From: Methylorubrum thiocyanatum
GTDB taxonomy: Bacteria; Pseudomonadota; Alphaproteobacteria; Rhizobiales; Beijerinckiaceae
DNA length: 64,000 bases
Reading direction: 5' to 3'
Assembly: GCA_014138645.1 (NCBI GenBank)
Contig: JACJIB010000003.1
Span: forward strand, 682,001-746,000
The notes under the pieces were generated by a model that ran no database searches, was not told the DNA's origin, and was given only the letters and a program-made list of their open reading frames with translations. Each line of letters opens with the position of its first letter. Position 1 is the first letter of the stretch. Shown piece by piece: positions 44,373 to 52,931 of the stretch. The translations under genes and the position numbers were made by a program.

Positions 44373-45713
44373 TCAGTCGGCGAACTGGGCGACGGGCTGG
44401 GCGCTCGGGTCGGTCGCGGCCGCCCCCTTGCCGCCGGTCTCGTGACCACTCGTCTCGTGACCGTCGGTGTCGTGGTTATCGGTATCGACTGGCTTGCCCT
44501 CGTCGGCGGCGGCTTCCGTCTTCCAGGGAATCGTCTTCACCTGGATGCCTGCGGAGATCTTCTGGAAGCCCTCGACGACGACCTTCTCGCCGCCCTCCAA
44601 GCCCTCGCGGATCAGCCAGTTGCCGCCGACCACGGGGCCGACCTCGACCGGCTGAAGCATCACCTTGCCGTCCGGCTTGACCACCCAGACTTCCGGCTTG
44701 CCGTCGTTGGTGCGCTGGATCGCCTGCTGCGGCACGGCGATGGCGTCGGAATCGATGCCCTGCTTGATCCGGGCGCGGACATACATGCCGGGGAACAGCT
44801 CGTTGTGCGGGTTGGGGAACTGCACGCGGAGCGTCACCTGGCCCGTGCTCGGGTCGGCGGTGACGTCGGAGAACAGCAGGCGCCCGGCCGAACCGTAGAG
44901 CGTGCCGTCATCCATGATGAGGTGGACGTTGGCGGTGTCGGCGGCGAGCTTGGCCAGTTCGCCCGAGGCGATGTCGCGGCGCAGCTTGTTCAGTTCGCCC
45001 ACCGACTGCGTGATGTCGACATAGATCGGATCGAGCTGCTGGATCGTGGCAAGCACGCCCGTGGCGCCGGATTCGATCAGCGTTCCCTCGGTGAGCAGCG
45101 CCCGGCCGATGCGGCCGGAGATCGGCGCGCGCACGTCGGTCCAGGACAGATTGAGCCGCGCCCGGTCGCGGGCCGCCTTGGCGCCGGCCACTTCGGCCTC
45201 GGCCTGCTTCTTGGCGGCGAAGGCCGTGTCGTACTGCGCTTGGCTCGCGGTGTTGCGGGCGAGCAGGGTCTCCAGGCGCTCGGCCTGCTGGTTGGCCAGC
45301 ACCAGCGCCGCCTCGCGGTTGGCGAGCGTCGCCTCGGCGCTGGCGAGATCCACCTGATAGGGTGCGGGGTCGATCTTGTAGAGGACGTCGCCCTCGTTGA
45401 CGTGGCTGCCCTGCTCGAACAGGCGCTTGATCACGAGGCCCGAGACGCGGGAGCGCACCTCGGCGATGCGCATCGGCGCGACGCGGCCGGGCAGGTCGCG
45501 GACATAGGGAATCGGCTGCGGACGCACGCTGACGACGCTGACCTCCGGCGGGGGCAGCGGCACGGGCGCGGCGGCCTTCTGCTCGTTGCAGGCGGAGACG
45601 GCGAGGAGGACGGCACCGACGAGGCCGGAGGCCGGCAGGGACCAGCGGAAGCGGCGGCGGCCGGCCTCGGCGGGACCGGGCTCGCTGCCAGGCAACTGGG
45701 GAGACGGCGTCAC
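44373..45713 (-). CDS. RND efflux periplasmic adaptor lipoprotein (AcrA/MexA type)
   Basis: A 446-residue adaptor. A lipoprotein signal (SGLVGAVLLAVSACNEQ, lipobox Cys) leads to barrel-sandwich (RVSGLVIKRLFEQGSHVNEGDVLYKID), coiled-coil hairpin (AEATLANREAALVLANQQAERLETLL), and beta-barrel domains (APISGRIGRALLTEGTLI..TIQQLDPIYVDI). The C-terminal tail HDTDGHETSGHETGG is His-rich and unusual, perhaps metal-binding. GTG 45713 has AGGAG 10 bases upstream; ATG 45749 is an alternative. Operon with the RND transporter. Confidence 0.9.
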   Translation of the reverse strand: MTPSPQLPGSEPGPAEAGRRRFRWSLPASGLVGAVLLAVSACNEQKAAAPVPLPPPEVSVVSVRPQPIPYVRDLPGRVAPMRIAEVRSRVSGLVIKRLFEQGSHVNEGDVLYKIDPAPYQVDLASAEATLANREAALVLANQQAERLETLLARNTASQAQYDTAFAAKKQAEAEVAGAKAARDRARLNLSWTDVRAPISGRIGRALLTEGTLIESGATGVLATIQQLDPIYVDITQSVGELNKLRRDIASGELAKLAADTANVHLIMDDGTLYGSAGRLLFSDVTADPSTGQVTLRVQFPNPHNELFPGMYVRARIKQGIDSDAIAVPQQAIQRTNDGKPEVWVVKPDGKVMLQPVEVGPVVGGNWLIREGLEGGEKVVVEGFQKISAGIQVKTIPWKTEAAADEGKPVDTDNHDTDGHETSGHETGGKGAAATDPSAQPVAQFAD

Positions 45714-45749
45714 GATAGGGATACTCCTACGATGCTCTACGGGTCGCAT

Positions 45750-46109
45750 CGGCGTCTGTCCGAGGGCAGCGGGTCTGCCTCCGGGCCGATGCCGTGAGCG
45801 CGGACGGCGCTCTCACGGAAAAGAGCCCCCAGCGTCACGGATGACGGGCGAAGACCGGATCGGCCTCACGCACCGTTGCAATCACCGGGCCTCCACGACG
45901 ATCGGGGATCGGAAGGCCCTGGACGAGGATGCCGGAAGCATCGGGAACGGCCGAGACGGCACGCGCCAAGTGCGGTCGGAATGCATCCTGAGGGTGAAGT
46001 TTGGCAATCCGACGACGGCACGCAACGCCGCCGCCTGATCGCTCGCCCCCCTCGAAGCGCCCGTGCGGCCGGTACGACGCGCTCGCGCGTCGGATCGCTT
46101 CGTCTTCTC
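45750..46109. other. Upstream region of the RND operon, no gene seen
   Basis: About 360 bases without a credible gene between the adaptor start and the palindromic repeat. The RND promoter must lie at its left end. No clear repressor operator was identified. Confidence 0.4.
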
Positions 46110-46146
46110 CCGAAAGCCGCAGGCCGGCTTTCGGAATGAGGCTCTA
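46110..46146. repeat. Short palindrome related to the 36524 element
   Basis: Perfect 10-bp arms CCGAAAGCCG (46110-46119) and CGGCTTTCGG (46125-46134) with a short tail ending in GCTCTA. The CGGCTTTCGG arm and GCTCTA end are shared with the element at 36524-36627. The final CTA is the stop codon of the leftward gene that ends at 46144. Confidence 0.65.
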
Positions 46147-46572
46147 GACCCGGGGCGGACGCTCAGGCTGGCCGCGTTCCGCCGCGAAGGGGCTGCGGTC
46201 GGATGCCGGGCGGGGCAGGGCGGAGGCTTCCGCCCGGTCAGGCCCGGGCATGATGACGCCGATGCGCCCGTGGCTCGCCACCTCGTCGAGATCGAGCATC
46301 GAGCGTCCGATCCGGACGCTGGCGAGCGGGTCGGTCTCGGGCCGCTGCTCGAAGGTCACCTCGCCGCGGGCCTGCGGGATGCCGCCGAGAGCCGAGCCGT
46401 CGGCCGGCAGGCCGATGACGACGAGCAGGCTCAGCAGCCCGACCAGGGCGGACAGGGCGAGACGGGTCGGAAGGCCGGCATGTGCACGGCCCGGCGAGGC
46501 AGGGCGGGGCATGAGGATCACGGTGACGTCATTGTGGTGGATGAAACGTTGCGACGCAATCGACTGCGACAT
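46144..46572 (-). CDS. Hypothetical membrane-anchored protein, 142 residues
   Basis: The product has a polar start (SQSIASQRFIHHNDVTVIL), one hydrophobic helix (LALSALVGLLSLLVVIGL) and a C-terminal part with TFEQRPETDPLASVRIGRSM and LDEVASHGRIGVIMPG. The last 30 residues are low complexity and may result from read-out into the palindromic repeat that supplies its stop. ATG 46572 is preceded by GGAGG about nine bases upstream. No family recognised. Confidence 0.6.
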   Translation of the reverse strand: MSQSIASQRFIHHNDVTVILMPRPASPGRAHAGLPTRLALSALVGLLSLLVVIGLPADGSALGGIPQARGEVTFEQRPETDPLASVRIGRSMLDLDEVASHGRIGVIMPGPDRAEASALPRPASDRSPFAAERGQPERPPRV

Positions 46573-46817
46573 CCTGGCTGGCCTCCGGAGCAGGACCCGC
46601 GGCCCTTTCATCCTGCGGAGCACGCTCCGGCCCGCGGCCGATGTGCCGGGCCGCACGCGGTTCGGGTCTGGCCCAACCCTGGCCCGACGATTCGGGGCGG
46701 GCGTTGCAGGGAACCCACAGCTCTGCCTTTCTCCTGCCCCGGCCGGCGGCCCAAAAGTGCCGGATCGGCCCGCCGGAGCTCTCGCGCGGCGGCGCCCCTT
46801 CGAGGAGGACCCCCGTC

Positions 46818-47417
46818 TTGCCGACCCGATCCTGGCTTCGCCGTCCCGCGCTGTCGCGCCTCGCCCCGACGCTCGCCCTGAGCGGCGCCCTCGCGGCCGC
46901 CACGCTCGTGCCGGCCCGCGCCAACCCGCTCGACAGCGGGCCGCTCGCCGACTTCATCAACGTCTTCAAGACCCAGGCCATCCCCCGCGAGACGGTGGCC
47001 TATGCCGGCAAGGAGAAGCCCGGCACGATCGTGATCTCCACGAGCCAGCGCCGGCTCTACTACGTGCTCGGCGGCGGCGAGGCGATCCGCTACGGCGTCG
47101 GCGTCGGGCGGCGCGGCTTCTCGTGGTCGGGCACGAAGACGATCACCGGCAAGAAGGAATGGCCGGCCTGGCGCCCGCCGTCGCAGATGCTCGCCCGCCG
47201 CCCGGACCTGCCGCGCTACATGGCCGGCGGCCAGGACAACCCGCTCGGCGCGCGCGCGATGTATCTCGGCTCCTCGCTCTACCGCATCCACGGCTCCAAC
47301 GAGCCGGAGACGATGGGCGCGGCGGTCTCCTCGGGCTGCATCCGCATGACCAACAAGGACGTGGTCGATCTCTACGACCGGGTGCGGGTTGGGACCAAGG
47401 TGATCGTGAAGGACTGA
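46818..47417 (+). CDS. L,D-transpeptidase (YkuD domain)
   Basis: A 199-residue secreted enzyme that forms 3-3 peptidoglycan cross-links or attaches proteins. Signal LAPTLALSGALAAATLVPARA precedes the YkuD domain: GTIVISTSQRRLYYVL, then the signature IHGSNEPETMGAAVSSGCIRMTNKDVVDLYDRV with the catalytic His and Cys in SSGCIRM. The start is an unusual TTG at 46818, with a strong GAGGAGGA site about eight bases upstream; no in-frame ATG or GTG lies at a sensible place, so the signal fixes this start. Confidence 0.92.
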   Translation: MPTRSWLRRPALSRLAPTLALSGALAAATLVPARANPLDSGPLADFINVFKTQAIPRETVAYAGKEKPGTIVISTSQRRLYYVLGGGEAIRYGVGVGRRGFSWSGTKTITGKKEWPAWRPPSQMLARRPDLPRYMAGGQDNPLGARAMYLGSSLYRIHGSNEPETMGAAVSSGCIRMTNKDVVDLYDRVRVGTKVIVKD

Positions 47418-47621
47418 TTGTCAGCACACGGGACGTTTGTCGGCAGGAGCGGGACGTCTGTCGGTCATCCGCTCCAAAAAGGCCGCGCAGGACCTCGTCT
47501 AACCGAGGGCGCAGCCTCTGGACGATCGGCGTCGCCAGCCTCGGCGCGGCCGGAATCCGTCCCACTGCGAATGGAAGCCCAGGCCGGAAGCCTTGCCTAG
47601 GCGAGCAGGATCTGAGCGCGA

Positions 47622-48350
47622 CTATTCGAAGGCGGCAGCAAAACCGCCGACTCGCAGCAGAATGGTCCGCGCCGCGTCGATTGATGCGGCGGCCTCGGCG
47701 ACCCGCAGCTGGACGGTCGCGCATTCGGCCATGCGGTTGCCACCACCGGCCGCCGCGCCACGGGTGACGCGCCCGCTGACCGCCTCGCGAGAGCTTTCGA
47801 GCGCGCCCATTGCGGCGCCGATGGCGGTCGCGGCGAGGCAGGATGGGATGTTGCACAGCATCGGGATGCCGTAGCGCGGGTTCGTGTCGACGAGCCGGCC
47901 GGGGGTGCGGCCCGTCGTGGTTTCACCGAACCGCAGCACCCGGTGGGCGGGCACGACCGCGTCCGGCGTCATCCGCGTCCGGCGGCGGGCAGCGTACTTC
48001 CCCGATGTCGCCGAGGTGCGCGACGAACAGCCTGCGTCATGGGGTTGGTGCCACGCAGCATCCAGCCCATCGCGCACCGCATAGTGGTCGGCCGCCCCGC
48101 GGGGCCCTGGCGGCGTCGAGCGTTCCCAAGACGTCGTGCACCTCCCGCAAGGGGCCGCACACGAGATGCGCCGTGTCTCCCGACCCAAGCGCGTGCATCG
48201 GGAGCAGCGCCACCCAGCCCGATCGACGGCGCGAAAGCGAGGCACCTCGGCACCGATCCGCGTGCGTTGCCGACCAGCCTGAGCGTCCAGACGCGGCCTG
48301 AAACTCGCGCAGGTCTGGAAACCAGCGAATTCGGACGGTCGAATTTCCAT
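47622..48350 (-). pseudogene. Decayed flavin monooxygenase/acyl-CoA-dehydrogenase-like gene
   Basis: Bases 47622-47969 read as VVPAHRVLRFGETTTG, then IPMLCNIPSCLAATAIGAAMGALESS and a helical tail with MAECATVQLRVAEAAASIDAARTILL, matching the C-terminal helical domain of HsaA-type flavin monooxygenases (Acyl-CoA_dh_2). The upstream half to about 48350 has only fragments in shifted frames, and the N-terminal domain and final helices are missing. It is best read as a remnant with frameshifts. A shorter functional protein is not likely. Confidence 0.55.
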
Positions 48351-48364
48351 AGGTGATCTAACAA

Positions 48365-48390
48365 ATTCCTAACAAATATTTATTAGGAAT
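48365..48390. promoter_or_regulatory. 26-bp palindrome ahead of the polysaccharide cluster
   Basis: ATTCCTAA and TTAGGAAT are eight-base perfect arms; with the inner AAAT/ATTT the whole 26 bases are symmetric except for one pair (C73/A82 in the last digits). It lies in an AT-rich stretch (48356-48540) about 170 bases before the first gene of the cluster. This is a good candidate for an operator of a dimeric regulator. Confidence 0.6.
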
Positions 48391-48556
48391 AAAATCAACG
48401 CATCGGCCTCAAAAAACCTCATAAAAAGTCCGCGATGCCGAGAAATTGAGCTGTCCTTGCACACGCCGTGACTTGCGATGCTGCGGCGCAGCAGGCAATT
48501 GTAATCGTACGTGGTTAACGGCGTCTTTCGGGGATTTCGTCAAAACGGAGACTCAG

Positions 48557-49258
48557 GTGTCGGATCAGAATCTCTTCATTGCCGGCCCACGTCTGAAGTG
48601 GGCGCCGTTCCTCTCGCAGGGTCGGCAGTTCGTCCCACACCGGGTTGTCGATCGGGCGCTCAAGCGCAGTTTCGACGTGAGCGCCGCGCTGACGGCACTG
48701 ATTATTTTGCTGCCTTTGTTTGTCATGTTCGCGCTGGCAATCTGGGCCGTGGATGGCAGCTCGCCCTTCTATCGCCATCGGCGGCTCGGACGCGGCCAGA
48801 AGAGCTTCGGCTGTCTGAAGTTCCGCACCATGCGCATCGACAGCCAGGAGGCGCTCGCCCGCCATCTGTCGGAGAACCCGGCCGCGCTCGCCGAATGGAA
48901 CCTGACCCGCAAGCTCAAGGACGATCCGCGCATCACGCCGATCGGACATGTGCTGCGCAAGTCGAGCCTCGATGAGTTGCCGCAGCTCGTCAACATCATC
49001 CGGGGCGAGATGAGTTTCGTGGGGCCGCGGCCGATCGTCGAGGAAGAAATCGAGAAGTACGGCGATGCGGCATCGGCCTACTTCGCTGTGCGCCCCGGCC
49101 TCACCGGCGCCTGGCAGATCAGCGGTCGTTCGGACACGACCTACGCGGAGCGCGTGCGCCTCGACCGCCAATACGTCGAATCGCAGAACTTCGCAGGCGA
49201 TATCCTGATCATCCTCCGCACGATCCCGGCGGTCTTCATGGTCAAGGGCTCCTACTAG
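48557..49258 (+). CDS. exoY: Undecaprenyl-phosphate sugar phosphotransferase (ExoY type)
   Basis: A 233-residue phosphoglycosyltransferase that primes exopolysaccharide synthesis by moving hexose-1-phosphate to undecaprenyl phosphate. One membrane helix (VSAALTALIILLPLFVMFALAIW) is followed by the catalytic block GQKSFGCLKFRTMR, KLKDDPRITPIGHVLRKSSLDELPQLVNI, GEMSFVGPRPI and the C-terminal LTGAWQISGRSD. The GTG at 48557 with GGAGA six bases upstream is chosen over a longer frame. It opens the polysaccharide cluster behind an AT-rich regulatory gap. Confidence 0.93.
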   Translation: MSDQNLFIAGPRLKWAPFLSQGRQFVPHRVVDRALKRSFDVSAALTALIILLPLFVMFALAIWAVDGSSPFYRHRRLGRGQKSFGCLKFRTMRIDSQEALARHLSENPAALAEWNLTRKLKDDPRITPIGHVLRKSSLDELPQLVNIIRGEMSFVGPRPIVEEEIEKYGDAASAYFAVRPGLTGAWQISGRSDTTYAERVRLDRQYVESQNFAGDILIILRTIPAVFMVKGSY

Positions 49259-49455
49259 CCTCGAGAGCCGGTCGCGGCCGATCCTGAGCCGGGGCGACTT
49301 CGCTCCCGCACAATCGGCTCCGCCGGATCACCACGAGGAAAATCGTCCGCGGGCTCGGCCCTTTGCTGAGCGGCCGACGGAGAGGGGCCGGCCAGCGAGC
49401 ATGGCCGTTCCAAGGCGAGCCTTGTCGTCCGAAGTCCCGGTCTCGGAGAAGCGTC

Positions 49456-50625
49456 ATGCGTGTTGCGATCATCCACTACTGGCTCGTGGGCATGCGCGGC
49501 GGCGAGAAGGTGATCGAAGCACTCGGCCGGATGTATCCCGAAGCCGACATCTTCACGCATGTGGTCGTGCCGGAGGTCTTGTCGGAGGAACTGCGCCGCC
49601 ACACGATCCGCACCTCGTTCATCGCCAAGCTGCCGCGGGCGGCGCGGATGTATAAGTCCTATCTGCCGCTGATGCCGCTGGCATTGGAACAGCTCGATCT
49701 CAGCGGATACGATCTGATCATCAGCAGCGAGTCGGGGCCGGCCAAGGGCATTATCCCGCCGGAGGGCGCGGTCCACCTCTGCTATTGCCATTCGCCGATG
49801 CGGTACATCTGGAACATGTACCACGATTACCGGCGCACCGCCGGGCCGGTCGCGCGGGCGGCGATGCCGCTGCTGACCCACTACCTGCGGACCTGGGACG
49901 CGAGTTCGGCCGCGCGGGTCGACCGGTTCGTCGCCAATTCGAGCACCGTGGCCGGTCGCGTGCGCCGGTATTACCGCCGGGACGCGGAGGTCATCCATCC
50001 GCCGGTCGATGTCAGCGCCTTCGCCCCGGTCGCACCGGAGGAGGTCGGCGACTACTACCTGATGGTCGGCGAACTCGTCCGCTACAAGCGGCCGGACATC
50101 GCCGTGCGCGCCTTCAACACCCTGAAGCGGCGCCTCGTGGTGATCGGCGGCGGCGAGATGCTGGACGAGCTGCGCGCGCTCGCCGGCCCCACCGTGCAGA
50201 TCCTCGGGTCGCAGCCCTTCGCCGCCCTGCGCCATCACTACGCGCGGGCGCGCGGCCTCGTCTTCCCCGGCGAGGAGGATTTCGGGATCGTGCCGGTGGA
50301 GGCGATGGCGAGCGGGCGCCCGGTGATCGCCTACGGCCGCGGCGGCGCGACCGAGACCGTGGTGGACGGGCATACCGGGCTGTTCTTCGACGAACAGAGC
50401 GAGGATGCGCTGATCGACGCCATCGCGCGCCTCGAGGGCCTGGATCTCGATCCGGCCGAGATCGCTCTGCATGCGCGGCAATTCAATCCCGCCCGGTTCG
50501 AGCGTCAGATGCGGGAGGCGGTCGCAACGGCCTGGGTGGAAGCCTATGGCCGCCAGCCGCCCGCGGCGGTGCCGGAGGCCGGCGCCCCGATTCCCCTGAG
50601 CCGCAGACGCCCGGCCTATGCGTGA
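49456..50625 (+). CDS. Glycosyltransferase family 4
   Basis: A 389-residue GT-B-fold transferase. It opens VAIIHYWLVGMRGGEKVIEAL, with ISSESGPAKGI in the acceptor half. The donor half has YYLMVGELVRYKRPDIAVRAF and LVFPGEEDFGIVPVEAMASGRPVIAYGRGGATETV, the retaining-GT4 EX7E pattern. ATG 49456 has GGAGAA upstream. It belongs to the polysaccharide cluster; donor sugar cannot be named. Confidence 0.9.
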   Translation: MRVAIIHYWLVGMRGGEKVIEALGRMYPEADIFTHVVVPEVLSEELRRHTIRTSFIAKLPRAARMYKSYLPLMPLALEQLDLSGYDLIISSESGPAKGIIPPEGAVHLCYCHSPMRYIWNMYHDYRRTAGPVARAAMPLLTHYLRTWDASSAARVDRFVANSSTVAGRVRRYYRRDAEVIHPPVDVSAFAPVAPEEVGDYYLMVGELVRYKRPDIAVRAFNTLKRRLVVIGGGEMLDELRALAGPTVQILGSQPFAALRHHYARARGLVFPGEEDFGIVPVEAMASGRPVIAYGRGGATETVVDGHTGLFFDEQSEDALIDAIARLEGLDLDPAEIALHARQFNPARFERQMREAVATAWVEAYGRQPPAAVPEAGAPIPLSRRRPAYA

Positions 50626-50655
50626 GTCTTCCTTCGGCGCCGGGGCGCAGCGGCG

Positions 50656-51618
50656 ATGAGGATCGCCCGCCTCCGCACGGCGTCAGCGCCGGCGCCCCTG
50701 ACGATCTGGAGCGGCGCGCGTCCCGCCGAGGAGGCTTCGGCGGGCATCGCCGCGAGCCTGGGGCTCCTGCGCCGGAAGCTGCCGTTCCTGGCGCTGTGGA
50801 TCGCGGCCTTCGTCGCGGCCGGAGCGGTCTACGTGAAGCTGCTTCGGCCGGATTTCGTCGCCACGACGCAGGTCCTCCTGCAACCGCGCGTCATCATCAA
50901 CGACGGCCCCGAGGATGTGCGGCACTTCCACCAGTTCATGATCGACGGCGAGCAGTGCGAGACCGAATTGCGGGTCCTGCGCTCGGAGCAGCTGCTCTAC
51001 CGCGTCTTCAAGGCGCTGAACCTCGCCGAGGCGCCGGAGATCCGCAGCGGCCCGGACGGGCTGTGGACCTATATCGACGCCAAGGCCCGTCAGTTCGAGC
51101 GCCTCATCGGTCCCGCCGACGACGGTGTCCCGGCCTTCTACGCCTTCGCCAACCGGGTGCGCTCGCGCCGCCTCGGCCTGTCCTACGTGATCGAGATCTC
51201 CTACCGCGCGCAGAGCGCCGGCCAAGCGGCCCGGGTCGTGAACGCCATCGCCGTGGCCTACGCCGCGCACCGTCTGCGGGGCGTGCTCGCCCGCGCGCAG
51301 CGCAGGGGCGTCTATCTCGAGAGCCGCCTGACGAGCCTGCAGGCGCAGCTCCTGGCGGCCGATGCCGGCCTGCGCCTCGGGATCGTGCCCGAGACCGGCA
51401 TGCCCGATGCCGACGTGCGCCTGCTCGGGCCCGCCACGCTGCCGCTGCGCAGTTCTTTCCCGAAGCCGGGACCGTTGCTCGCCATGATGGCCGGACTCGG
51501 GGCGGTGAGCGGTCTGCTGATCGTGCTGTTGCCGCGGACGACACCGCGGCCCACGCGCCCGGCCGCGCGGATCGGACACTCGATCGCACACTCGCCTGAA
51601 CGCGTGAGGATCGCATGA
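50656..51618 (+). CDS. Wzz/GumC-type polysaccharide co-polymerase
   Basis: A 320-residue inner-membrane protein with two helices: LPFLALWIAAFVAAGAVYVKLL near the N-terminus and LLAMMAGLGAVSGLLIVLL near the C-terminus. Between them the periplasmic part has FVATTQVLLQPRVI and RRLGLSYVIEISYRAQSAGQAARVVNAIA, typical of chain-length determinants. Unlike many Wzc proteins it carries no kinase domain. It ends in ATGA overlap with the outer-membrane export gene and so is translated with it. Confidence 0.88.
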   Translation: MRIARLRTASAPAPLTIWSGARPAEEASAGIAASLGLLRRKLPFLALWIAAFVAAGAVYVKLLRPDFVATTQVLLQPRVIINDGPEDVRHFHQFMIDGEQCETELRVLRSEQLLYRVFKALNLAEAPEIRSGPDGLWTYIDAKARQFERLIGPADDGVPAFYAFANRVRSRRLGLSYVIEISYRAQSAGQAARVVNAIAVAYAAHRLRGVLARAQRRGVYLESRLTSLQAQLLAADAGLRLGIVPETGMPDADVRLLGPATLPLRSSFPKPGPLLAMMAGLGAVSGLLIVLLPRTTPRPTRPAARIGHSIAHSPERVRIA

Positions 51619-52922
51619 GGACGCCTGCCCCTTCCCGGCATGCCGCGGCCCGTCTGGCCCTGGCCTTCCTGCTCGCCGCCCCCGGTACGGCCCTGGCCGA
51701 GGAGCCCTACCGGCTCGGCCCCCAGGATCAGCTCGAGGTCAAGGTCTCGGATCTGCGTGCCGGAACCGGCGAGGCCTACCAGTGGCAGGCGTTCAACGGC
51801 GAGTTCACGGTGGCCCCGTCGGGACAGGTGGCGCTTCCGGTCGTGGGCGAGATCGAGGCCAGCGGCCGCACGACGACGGAGGTCGCCGCCGACCTCGCCG
51901 AGCGCTTGAGGGCCAAGGCCGGGCTCGCGGCGAAGCCCGACGCCTCGGTCCAGATCGTGAAGTTCCGTCCGTTCTACGTCATGGGCAGCGTCGAGAAGCC
52001 GGGCGAGTACGACTACCGGCCCCAGCTCAGCGTGCTTCAGGCGGTCAGCATCGCCGGCGGCATGCAGCGGGTGCCCACCGACATCCTGCTGCGCTTCACC
52101 CGCGAGGCGGTGCAGGCGCGCGGCGACATCCAGGAGCTCTCGGCGACCCGACTGGCCCTGATCGCGCGCCAAGCCCGGCTCGATGCGGAGATCCGGGACA
52201 CCGCGATCACCTTCCCGACCGAACTCCAATTTCGCAGCAAGGAGGCCGAGATCGCCCGCATCCTGCGCGAGGAGCGCCTCGCCCTCGACACCCGCCGGGC
52301 CGCCCTCGACGCGCAGATCGTCAATCTCAAGCATTACAAGGACTTCCTGACCGAGCAGATCGCTTCCCTGACGACCAAGGATGCCAAGACGGCCGACCAG
52401 CTCGACGTGATGAAGAGCGAACTCGCCCGCATCACCGGTCTCGTGGCCAAGGGCCTCTCGGCGATGCCGCGGCAGATCGAGGCCTCGCAGACCATCGCGA
52501 CGCTCGAATCGAACCGGCTCGACATCCAGATCGCCGTGATCCGGGCCCGGCAGGACATCTCGAAGGCCGACCGCGACATCCTCGACCTCAAGGATCAGCG
52601 CCGCAACGTCGCCCTGCAGGAATCGGCCGAGACGCGGATCAAGCTCAACGAGACCGAGGCGAAGCTCGGAGCGGCCGGCAACCTCCTGCGCCAAGCGGAA
52701 ATCACCTCGCCCGCCGCCGTGCTGGCCAATTCCGAGGCCTTCGCCAAGCCGGACTACCTCATCCTCCGCCGCCGCGGGACCAAGGCCGAGACGCTGCCGG
52801 CCGACGAGGACGACCTACTCCAACCCGGCGACGTGGTGCGCGTGCAGCCGCGGATGAACGCCCCGAGCCCGTCCGCTGCGGGGGGCGCCAGCGCCCTTGC
52901 CGGACCGGCCAACGATGAGTGA
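51615..52922 (+). CDS. exoF: Polysaccharide export protein with coiled-coil (ExoF/Wza-like)
   Basis: A 435-residue secreted export protein. Signal LALAFLLAAPGTALA precedes PYRLGPQDQLEVKVSDL, then TVAPSGQVALPVVGEIEASG (polysaccharide-export domain) and YVMGSVEKPGEYDYRPQLSVLQAVSIAGG (SLBB-type). The second half is a long helical region (AEIARILREERLALDTRRAALDAQI) likely to form a coiled coil in the periplasm, as in ExoF. The Wzz-like gene overlaps upstream (ATGA). Confidence 0.88.
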   Translation: MRTPAPSRHAAARLALAFLLAAPGTALAEEPYRLGPQDQLEVKVSDLRAGTGEAYQWQAFNGEFTVAPSGQVALPVVGEIEASGRTTTEVAADLAERLRAKAGLAAKPDASVQIVKFRPFYVMGSVEKPGEYDYRPQLSVLQAVSIAGGMQRVPTDILLRFTREAVQARGDIQELSATRLALIARQARLDAEIRDTAITFPTELQFRSKEAEIARILREERLALDTRRAALDAQIVNLKHYKDFLTEQIASLTTKDAKTADQLDVMKSELARITGLVAKGLSAMPRQIEASQTIATLESNRLDIQIAVIRARQDISKADRDILDLKDQRRNVALQESAETRIKLNETEAKLGAAGNLLRQAEITSPAAVLANSEAFAKPDYLILRRRGTKAETLPADEDDLLQPGDVVRVQPRMNAPSPSAAGGASALAGPANDE

Positions 52923-52931
52923 GGCGAGCCC

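Noticed and set aside
48505..48519. Possible second CtrA box before exoY
   Set aside because: TTAAC is present but the matching TTAA seven bases upstream is not; only a half site.
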